DNA from: JBHEBG01 sp046557915
GTDB taxonomy: Bacteria > Bacteroidota > Bacteroidia > Flavobacteriales > Flavobacteriaceae
NCBI RefSeq assembly: GCF_046557915.1
Contig: NZ_JBHEBG010000002.1
Span: 372,001-436,000 of the forward strand
Length of the DNA stretch: 64,000 bases
Reading direction: 5' to 3'
Part shown: one piece after another, positions 46,377 through 53,505 of the stretch
How the letters are laid out: each line of letters opens with the position of its first letter
Position numbering within the stretch: position 1 is the stretch's first letter
Made by a program: the position numbers and the translations under genes
The notes under the pieces: generated by a model
The model's input: only the letters and a program-made list of their open reading frames with translations
What the model was told of the DNA's origin: nothing
Databases searched by the model: none

Positions 46377-47879
46377 ATGAAATATTTAAAATTACTGTTA
46401 TTAGTATATGTCTTATTTACTTCTTGCAAGGATCGGATACATACAGAAGATCAATCATTAGATCTATTGGAAAAAAGCACTAAGGGTATAAACATTGTAA
46501 AAAAATCTTTGGAGTTACATGGCCACCTTACAGACTCCTTGCTTCAAATTGGGATTGCTATTGTAGCCGAAGATGGTATTCATAGAGGTCAATCATTAGT
46601 CTCTGAACCTCCATTTGAAAGATACAAACTAGAAACAGAATTTTACATAGATAGAAAAAATAAGCTCGAGGTAAGTATTAATAAAAACAGGTTTGCAGGA
46701 TTTGATTTTATCTACATTGCAGTTTCAGATCAAGATTCTGTAATTGGGTATGATTATAATACTAAAACATATGAAAAAACATCTTCTGTAAGATTTAATC
46801 GATTTAGATATTTCCCTCAAAGCTATTTAACAGAATGTTTAAAAACCCCTTCAAGTATAACATACGATGGTATTGTTAATGAACAAGGGATTGAGTATCA
46901 AGTAATTTCGTCATATTTTAATGGTTATAAGAGAAATTTATATATAGATACAGAAACAGGACTGCTAAATAAAGTAGAAACACTTCGGAATTATGAACCT
47001 TATGGAGATGGAGTCCAAACAATCACTTTTAGTGATTACTTAGATGTTAAACAACTAAAATTACCCACTAAAGTGAGCTCCGGAGGTTATTATGGTGTAT
47101 GGGAAGACGTTGTAAATCACTTTAATATTGTTATTAAAGACTTGGATGAAAACAACATAAAAGGACATAAGAGCATGGAAGACTATACTTCTTCAGATTA
47201 CTCTTATAGATTATATTCGGAGGTTAAGAAAGTATCAAACAACATTTATTTAATTGAAAATATAACTGATTCTAAATCTCAATGGTCATATAATATACTT
47301 TTTGTAGAATTAGAAAACTCCGTGTTGGTTGCGGAAGCTCCTGTTAATAATGATATTAGTAAGGAGGCAATTGATAAGATAAAAGAAGTTATACCAAATA
47401 AACCTATAAAATACTTAATTCAAAGTCATCATCATAACGATCATTGGGGCGGAATTAGAGAGTATATGAGTTTAGGGGTCGAAATAATATCTACACCGTA
47501 TAATTCGGATTTGCTAAAAAGAATAGCCAACACTCCATTTAATTTAAAACCTGATAGTCAATCTAAAAACAACAAAATACCTGACATTCAAATAGTTGAC
47601 AACGAGTTAAAGATCAGCGATAAGAATTTAAATATTGAAATCTATAACATTGGCCCTACAGATCATTCCAATGAGATGTTAATAATGTATTTTCCAAATG
47701 AGAAAGTTTTATGGCAAGCCGATATGATTAATTTTGGAGAATGGTCTTTAGATAATACATTAAAAAAACAGCTAATGGATAAAATTAGTGCATTGAATTT
47801 AGAAGTAGAAACAATACTAGGGTTGCATGGGAAAATACTAAGTGATAAAGAATTAAATAAAATTATTGTTAACGACTAA
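46377..47879 (+). CDS. Metallo-beta-lactamase-fold lipoprotein
   Basis: This is a 500-residue lipoprotein (lipobox VLFTSC). The N-terminal half (about 20-270) is a beta-rich domain of unknown type. The C-terminal half is a metallo-beta-lactamase-fold hydrolase with HHHNDHWGG (HxHxDH metal site), then NIGPTDHSNEM, WQADMIN (third metal ligand) and GLHGK. The substrate is unknown; relatives include SoxH/quinoprotein-relay enzymes and alkylsulfatases. Codon use is notably A+T-rich. Confidence 0.86.
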   Translation: MKYLKLLLLVYVLFTSCKDRIHTEDQSLDLLEKSTKGINIVKKSLELHGHLTDSLLQIGIAIVAEDGIHRGQSLVSEPPFERYKLETEFYIDRKNKLEVSINKNRFAGFDFIYIAVSDQDSVIGYDYNTKTYEKTSSVRFNRFRYFPQSYLTECLKTPSSITYDGIVNEQGIEYQVISSYFNGYKRNLYIDTETGLLNKVETLRNYEPYGDGVQTITFSDYLDVKQLKLPTKVSSGGYYGVWEDVVNHFNIVIKDLDENNIKGHKSMEDYTSSDYSYRLYSEVKKVSNNIYLIENITDSKSQWSYNILFVELENSVLVAEAPVNNDISKEAIDKIKEVIPNKPIKYLIQSHHHNDHWGGIREYMSLGVEIISTPYNSDLLKRIANTPFNLKPDSQSKNNKIPDIQIVDNELKISDKNLNIEIYNIGPTDHSNEMLIMYFPNEKVLWQADMINFGEWSLDNTLKKQLMDKISALNLEVETILGLHGKILSDKELNKIIVND

Positions 47880-48076
47880 ATTATTACTATTTCAAGATTC
47901 ATCACCTCATAAAACTTTAGTTCATTGCTTGTCTATTGATTTTTAAAGGAATTCATGAATCTTAAATGAAATTTCACTAACGCATAATCTCATTTTTCGA
48001 TTTAGCTAAAACAATCCTCCTACGTTTTACTTGGGCGGACAGGCTAAATTTTTCTGTTTAAGTGCCGTACGTATAC

Positions 48077-49519
48077 TTAAAACCCTCTATATTGGGATTC
48101 CAAATATTGATTGGCCTCTTCTTCGGCAAACCTTGCCTTTTCACTGTCCCAGTGTAGCGTTTTATTGGGAAAACGCCCCGCTATAACGCCTAAAAGAATG
48201 GTCTCGGTCAAACGTGCGGCATATTCAAAAGGAGCGGTACATTTGTCCTTGCCCAAACAGGCATCAATAAACTGGTGATAGTGCTTAGGTCCTTCACTGG
48301 TATAGTTTCTTACGGGATCTCCCAAATTCTGCTTGGCAATTTCTTTGGAAATATCCACATATTTGCCCCTTACAATTTTTCTTGGCAGCTGCATAAAATG
48401 AGGCAAAAGCAAGCGTCCTTTTGTCCCCACGAACATAGCGCCCTGCTCTGGTAATTGGCCCTCTGAAGCAACGCCAGCATCCAAGGAATTGTTGTTTTTT
48501 ATAGTCTGTTTCTTAATGCCCGCGGTCTTTGCTCCTGGAAGCACCAAATCTTCATGGGCAGGGGGCATTCCTGGGCCATCGTACCAAATCCACTTTAATG
48601 ATTTACCTGTGTGTTCGGTTCCTGGAAATTCGTATGTAACCGTATTGTTTTCCGGATACCCATAACCGTTCGGTTCACGGCATTTATTTATAATGGTCCT
48701 AGGGACATCCAGATTCAATGCATTATAAGGCGTGTCAAAAATATGAACGCCCATATCGCCCAAAGTACCACATCCATAATCCATCAGTTTTCTCCAGTTC
48801 CCTGGATGGTAGTATCCTTCCTTGTAAGGGCGCTTTGCCGAAGTACCCAACCAAAGGTTCCAGTCCAACTGTGCGGGTACAGGGTCTTCCCCTTCTGGCT
48901 CATCACCATTGTATCCCCATGATTTTGGGCTCCACGCATGAACCGTGTGTACTTTTCCGATGATACCATCCTGTATCAATAAGGTGGCTAATTTATAATC
49001 GTAGAAAGAATGTACCTGTATGCCCATTTGGGTGATTAGACCTTTATCTTGAGCCATTTTCTTCATGGCTCTGGATTCAGAAACATAATGGGTCAAGGGT
49101 TTTTGGCAATACACATGCTTATCCTTTTCCATGGCCATCAACGAGGCAGGGGCATGGGTATGGTCTGGTGTGGAAACGATTACCGCATCAATTTGATCGG
49201 CCATCTCATCCAACATCACGCGGTAGTCAAAAAACACTCGGGCCTTGGAATGTTTCTTTCGTGCCGAGGATAAGTTGATCGCGTCAACATCACAAAGCGC
49301 CACTACGTCAACTTGCGGGTGCGATGAAATATCATTAAGGTCCGCAGCTCCCATATTGGCCACCCCAATATGAGCTGTTCTTATTCTGCCTTCTGGCTTT
49401 ATTGCTCTTAATTTTTCATTGGCACTAAGAACGGAAGGTGCGGCCAATAAACCGAGGGCGCCTACACCACTTTTCTTTAAAAAATCCCTCCTATCTTGAT
49501 TTGACGTCTTCTTACTCAT
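48077..49519 (-). CDS. Gfo/Idh/MocA-family oxidoreductase, Tat-exported
   Basis: This 480-residue NAD(P)-type oxidoreductase has a twin-arginine signal (DRRDFLKKSGVGALGLLAAP), a Rossmann domain (AHIGVANMGAADLNDISSHP, VVALCDVD), a nucleotide/catalytic loop KHVYCQKPLTH, and a C-terminal domain (GDMGVHIFDTPYNAL). It is likely to oxidise or reduce a sugar hydroxyl, or run a redox-neutral reaction with a bound cofactor. It lies 16 bp downstream of the DUF1080 gene on the same strand, so the two are co-transcribed. Confidence 0.92.
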   Translation of the reverse strand: MSKKTSNQDRRDFLKKSGVGALGLLAAPSVLSANEKLRAIKPEGRIRTAHIGVANMGAADLNDISSHPQVDVVALCDVDAINLSSARKKHSKARVFFDYRVMLDEMADQIDAVIVSTPDHTHAPASLMAMEKDKHVYCQKPLTHYVSESRAMKKMAQDKGLITQMGIQVHSFYDYKLATLLIQDGIIGKVHTVHAWSPKSWGYNGDEPEGEDPVPAQLDWNLWLGTSAKRPYKEGYYHPGNWRKLMDYGCGTLGDMGVHIFDTPYNALNLDVPRTIINKCREPNGYGYPENNTVTYEFPGTEHTGKSLKWIWYDGPGMPPAHEDLVLPGAKTAGIKKQTIKNNNSLDAGVASEGQLPEQGAMFVGTKGRLLLPHFMQLPRKIVRGKYVDISKEIAKQNLGDPVRNYTSEGPKHYHQFIDACLGKDKCTAPFEYAARLTETILLGVIAGRFPNKTLHWDSEKARFAEEEANQYLESQYRGF

Positions 49520-49535
49520 ACTATTATGTTATAAA

Positions 49536-50336
49536 TTATTTTTTCGAAGGTAATTCTTTGATTTTAATATTTCTAAACCAAATAGGACTTGCATGGTCTT
49601 GTAATGCAATAAAGCCCTTTTTGAATTTTCCATAATCGGGGGCATTGTCCCACTTTCCAGAGTTTTTCTTTTTGTTCCATTCCTCTGACCATGGTTGAAA
49701 CTCCAACAACTTTTTACCATTGAGCCAATGCTCCACTTTTTCTGGGGTGAAGACAATTTTAGAGGAATTCCATTCCCCTACGGGATTCAATACCTTTTGG
49801 GATTCATCAGCAACGTGCATCGCATAGTCCGCACCGGTTTTCTGCCAGTCTTGCAACAATTCTGGATGTTCGGCCCCAAACTGGGAGTTATATTCGGTCA
49901 AATCATGAATTTTGGCATAGTTTTCATCATCGATAAGCTGATATTCCGGAGACACTACCGGCGGACCACCATAACCTTCCTTTACGTGGTAAAAGATGCC
50001 ACTATTGCCACCTTCAGGCAATTTCCATTCTAGATAAAGCTCAAAATTATCGAACTCCTTAGCGCCATAAATAATATCCTTGCCTCCTTTATAATCCTGC
50101 TCCAGTCCCAACTCAGTATCAAAGGTCAACGTGCCATCCTTGATGGTCCATCCTGGGGGTAAAGTTTCACCACCATAGGCCCTCCAACCATCGGTGCTGG
50201 TCCCATCAAAAAGATAGATCCATTCTTCAGATTGTGGCTTTACTTCTTCCGCCGTGTCTTCTTGGGTTGCGGTCTTTTGCACTTTCTTGCAAGAACCGAT
50301 GATTACAAACGATATCAGAATCGCGATTTTCTTCAT
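49536..50336 (-). CDS. DUF1080 (3-keto-disaccharide hydrolase-type) lipoprotein
   Basis: This is a 266-residue lipoprotein (lipobox FVIIGSC) with a jelly-roll DUF1080 domain: WIYLFDGTSTDGWRAYGGETLPPGW, DIIYGAKEFDNFELYLEWKLP, NSGIFYHVKEG, and GFIALQDHASPIWFRNIKIKEL. Some members cleave 3-keto-glycosides made by sugar dehydrogenases. Placement before a Gfo/Idh/MocA enzyme supports a 3-keto-sugar pathway. Start at the ATG at 50336. Confidence 0.9.
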   Translation of the reverse strand: MKKIAILISFVIIGSCKKVQKTATQEDTAEEVKPQSEEWIYLFDGTSTDGWRAYGGETLPPGWTIKDGTLTFDTELGLEQDYKGGKDIIYGAKEFDNFELYLEWKLPEGGNSGIFYHVKEGYGGPPVVSPEYQLIDDENYAKIHDLTEYNSQFGAEHPELLQDWQKTGADYAMHVADESQKVLNPVGEWNSSKIVFTPEKVEHWLNGKKLLEFQPWSEEWNKKKNSGKWDNAPDYGKFKKGFIALQDHASPIWFRNIKIKELPSKK

Positions 50337-50464
50337 AGTTTTTGTTATTCAATTGGTTATACTTATTTGTATGTTTTTCGTTAAAAGCTATTGCAGATAG
50401 GTTTTGAACATCTGCTTTTTGTTCAATTTCAGTTGAACGAATTTATAAATTAATTCTATTATCA

Positions 50465-50677
50465 TCAATCACTGTTTATTTTATTGGCCAAAAGTTTATT
50501 GGTTCTTTTTGATTTTTGACGAGCAATTATTTTTAAAGAATTATTGTTAACAGCAAAATACTTTGGTTCATATTCATATAACCAATCTCGATCTACCTCG
50601 TCGGAGACAGGTTTTTTGGTTTTAAAATCTCTGTGTAAGTTTTTAGATTGAAGTTTAAAGAAATCCATAGTACTCAT
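50465..50677 (-). pseudogene. Truncated copy of the small gene at 55429-55884
   Basis: The first about 45 codons (DFFKLQSKNLHRDFKT, LYEYEPKYF) match the N-terminus of the 151-residue protein at 55429-55884. After the YEPKYF position the sequence diverges into unrelated low-complexity codons (NNNSLKIIARQKSKRTNKLL) and stops at 70 residues. The change occurs at the edge of direct repeat A. It reads as a gene cut off by recombination rather than a functional protein. Confidence 0.7.
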
Positions 50678-51074
50678 AATATAATCCTTTGTTTCAAAGA
50701 TTATTATCCAAGAGATTGCGCGTTTGTATACTGTTGTCGGATAATAAGCCTTGAAGGTTTATATTATCAATTATGGTGGATGAAATCTTTGCACAAACGA
50801 GCAGGCATACCATAAACACCTGACTAAATTTAAACATTTTGTTCTAATTATTTCCGGACAGAATTTTTTTATCAACAACTAGAACGTTCTGCATAGAACA
50901 AGTGTATAGAAATTTTAAAGCGTGGATTTGCGCCAAGAGAAATTTTGTACTCTTGTGGCAAGCTGATGAGAATACTGTAGAAAAAAATTTTGCACACATT
51001 TCCTCAAATACTCAAATTTTGAATGAATCTAAAGGGCTAGCTTTTATATGGCGTTGGCCGAGCGGCTATTTTAC
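50561..51074. repeat. Direct repeat A (about 515 bp), left flank of the cassette
   Basis: This stretch matches 55768-56284 in the same orientation at close to 90% by eye, from the CTTTGG(T/C)TCATATTCATAT coding part of the small gene, through its start and about 390 bp of upstream DNA. The match ends at ATTTTAC on both sides. It covers the 522-bp non-coding gap up to the cassette's first gene; its last part contains GCGTTGGCCGAGCGGC-type G+C-rich sequence. Confidence 0.88.
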
Positions 51075-51199
51075 TTACGGATTTCCGTAATTGATTACTT
51101 GTTAATTTTTCATATATTTAATTTCATTTAATCTCAGCTTGGTAGATGCTTGATTAGTCGTACCATGCGTAGATTATTTTTCAAAAAATAAACGTAAAC

Positions 51200-51601
51200 A
51201 TGCTCACGGAAATAATTAACGGACTTATTAAATTATTAGGGCCTATAGCTACGCTTTCAAAAGATAAACGAGAATTGAAAGACTCTGCTCTAAGAGCGAT
51301 TTCTAATGCTCTAGATGAAACTTTTCTTTATTACAGAGATATTAATAATGGTAAAGCAAGAAACTTAGAGCGTGAAGCCTTATTAGTGAAATACTGGTCT
51401 GCTGCTTCAATTCCAATTAGACATCTAGATGAGGAACTTTCAATTATTTGTAACCAAAAGGCTGAGTATTGGCTAAATCCTGAGGAGTATAATAGAGAAG
51501 ATATTGCGGAACTTGGAATAGGTTTGGACAGCGTAAGAGATGCATATAGGAAAATATTAGACCCATATTACTCAACTTTTAAAACGCGTAAAAAGAATTA
51601 A
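51200..51601 (+). CDS. Helical protein of unknown function, cassette gene 1
   Basis: This 133-residue protein is almost wholly helical. Motifs are ALRAISNALDETFLYYRDIN, KYWSAASIPIRHLDEELSII, CNQKAEYWLNPEEY and ELGIGLDSVRDAYRKIL. It has the look of a conserved small family (aromatic/charged motifs evenly spaced), but I cannot name it. It is 113 bp upstream of the methyltransferase and could be a fourth component or an independent passenger. The start is the ATG at 51200. Confidence 0.75.
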   Translation: MLTEIINGLIKLLGPIATLSKDKRELKDSALRAISNALDETFLYYRDINNGKARNLEREALLVKYWSAASIPIRHLDEELSIICNQKAEYWLNPEEYNREDIAELGIGLDSVRDAYRKILDPYYSTFKTRKKN

Positions 51602-51632
51602 AACGAGGCAACAAAATGAATTAAAAATCTCA

Positions 51633-51662
51633 TTGCGATTGTCAGTTCAAATCATATCTTTG
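51633..51662 (+). promoter_or_regulatory. Bacteroidota-type promoter of the methyltransferase operon
   Basis: TTG (51633-51635), a 19-bp spacer, and TATCTTTG (51655-51662) match the -33/-7 TTG and TAnnTTTG consensus of Bacteroidota primary sigma factor. The box ends 52 bp before the methyltransferase ATG, in a gap with no other obvious use. It would allow genes 2-4 to be expressed independently of gene 1. Confidence 0.62.
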
Positions 51663-51714
51663 GTTCTTAACAAAACCAACTAAATCAACTGCTTTTATTG
51701 TTGATTCATCGCAA

Positions 51715-52599
51715 ATGAAAATAGCGTATAAGACCGAAAAAGGAATTTTTTACAATGGAACAATTGAAAAGGCTCTGGATTCTAAGAAATTTGACAAGTA
51801 TAAAGGCAAGGTAAATTTGATTTTTACGAGCCCTCCGTTTCCATTAAATAGAAAGAAAAAATATGGTAATCTTCAAGGTGAAGAATACATCAAATGGCTG
51901 TCGGAATTAGCACCGTTATTTGGAGATTGTCTAGCTGAGGATGGCTCAATTGTTATGGAGGTCGGAAATTCATGGGAACCTGGGGTTCCTGTTATGTCCA
52001 CGTTAGCTCTCAAATCTCTTTTGGAATTTCTTGAAAAAGGTGGGCTGCACCTTTGCCAGCAATTTGTTTGGAATAATCCTGCCAAACTACCAAGTCCAGC
52101 TCAATGGGTAAATGTCAAGAGAAATAGAGTAAAAGATTCGTTTACCTATTTCTGGTGGATGAGCAAAACGCCTTATCCAAAAGCAGATAATCGAAAGGTA
52201 TTAGTTGAATATAGCAAGTCTATGAAGAATCTGTTAAAAAACAAAAAGTATAATTCAGGTAACAGACCTTCGGAACACAATATTGGTGAAAAATCGTTTT
52301 TGAAAAACAATAAGGGTGCTATACCTTCAAATGTAATTACAGCAGCCAATACACAATCAAACACCATGTATCAGAAATATTGTAAAAAGAATAATTTACA
52401 ACCGCATCCAGCAAGAATGCCGGCTTCTTTGCCAGAGTTTTTTATTAAGTTTCTGACTGATGAAAATGATTTAATTCTCGACCCGTTTGGTGGCAGCAAC
52501 ACCACAGGCATGGTAGCTGAGGAGCTTAATAGGAACTGGATTTCAGTGGAACCAAATGAAGATTATATTCTAGGTTCAAAAGGACGATTTAAATCCTAA
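51715..52599 (+). CDS. Beta-class DNA methyltransferase (probable N4-cytosine)
   Basis: This 294-residue SAM-dependent DNA methyltransferase carries catalytic motif IV TSPPF at 38-42 and the SAM-binding motif I DPFGGSNTTG at 256-265. The motif order (IV before I) is that of the beta class, and the TSPP(F/Y) form favours N4-cytosine over N6-adenine. The region between (about 130-245) is probably the target recognition domain. It would protect self DNA. The next gene follows by 16 bp. Confidence 0.9.
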   Translation: MKIAYKTEKGIFYNGTIEKALDSKKFDKYKGKVNLIFTSPPFPLNRKKKYGNLQGEEYIKWLSELAPLFGDCLAEDGSIVMEVGNSWEPGVPVMSTLALKSLLEFLEKGGLHLCQQFVWNNPAKLPSPAQWVNVKRNRVKDSFTYFWWMSKTPYPKADNRKVLVEYSKSMKNLLKNKKYNSGNRPSEHNIGEKSFLKNNKGAIPSNVITAANTQSNTMYQKYCKKNNLQPHPARMPASLPEFFIKFLTDENDLILDPFGGSNTTGMVAEELNRNWISVEPNEDYILGSKGRFKS

Positions 52600-52615
52600 T
52601 TCTTTTGTAATAAAA

Positions 52616-53503
52616 ATGGGGAAAGTTTCAAAAATTTGGGCAACATCGGAAAACCTTTGGTATGAAGAGCTAAAAGTCATACACCCTTACAGGGAATATC
52701 AGTATGATAGAATGATTCAATTACATTTAAAAACTTTATTCCCAGAATACCATGCTGTGCCTTATAATAGAAAAATTACTCAAAAAGGATTTGCCAAAGG
52801 CAGTAAACCAGACTTCGCCTTAATTAGAAAAGATTTTAAAGAGTGGTGGATAATTGAAGTTGAACGAATTGAAGACAAACTTAGTCATGTTCACAAGCAG
52901 ATTGTTGACTTCATAAATGGAGATTATAATTCCTTTTCGGAAGCTAAGTATCTCGCCGAGAACTGCAGCCTAAACTACAAAGATATCTACCAGGCCACTC
53001 AAAATAACCCTAAGGTTATGCTAATTGTGGATGACATGAATTCTAAATGGCACGATGCTTTCAAGGAGTTAGATACTACTAATTGTATTTTGAAAGTTTA
53101 TAAAAACAACAAAGGTTTAGAGCTTTATAGTATTAGCGGGGATTATCCATACATTTATGAAGAAGAATCACATTGTCATTTTGCGGATGCAATGAACAAT
53201 TTATTACAAGTAACAAATCCGAATGTTCTGACAATTGAAATTGAAGACAAACCTATGAGTGGGTTAAAGAATAAGCTAAAGAAAGCTATAAAGAAGGCTA
53301 AAGACTACTGGCAATCTGAAGAAAGTAGCGATGATGCTAATACTTTTTCCATAACTTATAAAGGGCAAAATAGTGAGTGGAAGAAGATAGAAGATACTGG
53401 CAAGGTATATTTGCAACCAATTGGTCCAATTGCAGCCAGAGCAAATGACAGTTTTATGTTGAAAAGACTAAGTAGAAAAAAATTCATACTAGAAGATAAT
53501 TAA
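52616..53503 (+). CDS. PD-(D/E)XK-like protein with altered active site
   Basis: This 295-residue protein has a restriction-endonuclease-like core: GSKPDFALIRKDFKEWW with Pro65-Asp66, then IIEVERIED with Glu81-Val-Glu83, followed by HVHKQIVDFINGDYN. In canonical nucleases position 83 is Lys; here it is Glu, with Lys88 and His91/93 nearby as possible substitutes. A basic C-terminal linker (LKNKLKKAIKKAKDYW) follows. It is probably the cleavage or DNA-binding component of the cassette. The start is two codons into a tight operon; the next gene follows by 2 bp. Confidence 0.75.
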   Translation: MGKVSKIWATSENLWYEELKVIHPYREYQYDRMIQLHLKTLFPEYHAVPYNRKITQKGFAKGSKPDFALIRKDFKEWWIIEVERIEDKLSHVHKQIVDFINGDYNSFSEAKYLAENCSLNYKDIYQATQNNPKVMLIVDDMNSKWHDAFKELDTTNCILKVYKNNKGLELYSISGDYPYIYEEESHCHFADAMNNLLQVTNPNVLTIEIEDKPMSGLKNKLKKAIKKAKDYWQSEESSDDANTFSITYKGQNSEWKKIEDTGKVYLQPIGPIAARANDSFMLKRLSRKKFILEDN

Positions 53504-53505
53504 AA

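Noticed and set aside
50902..51090. 62-codon plus-strand frame inside repeat A
   Set aside because: The matching position in repeat B has an in-frame TGA after AWI, so the reading is not conserved as protein.
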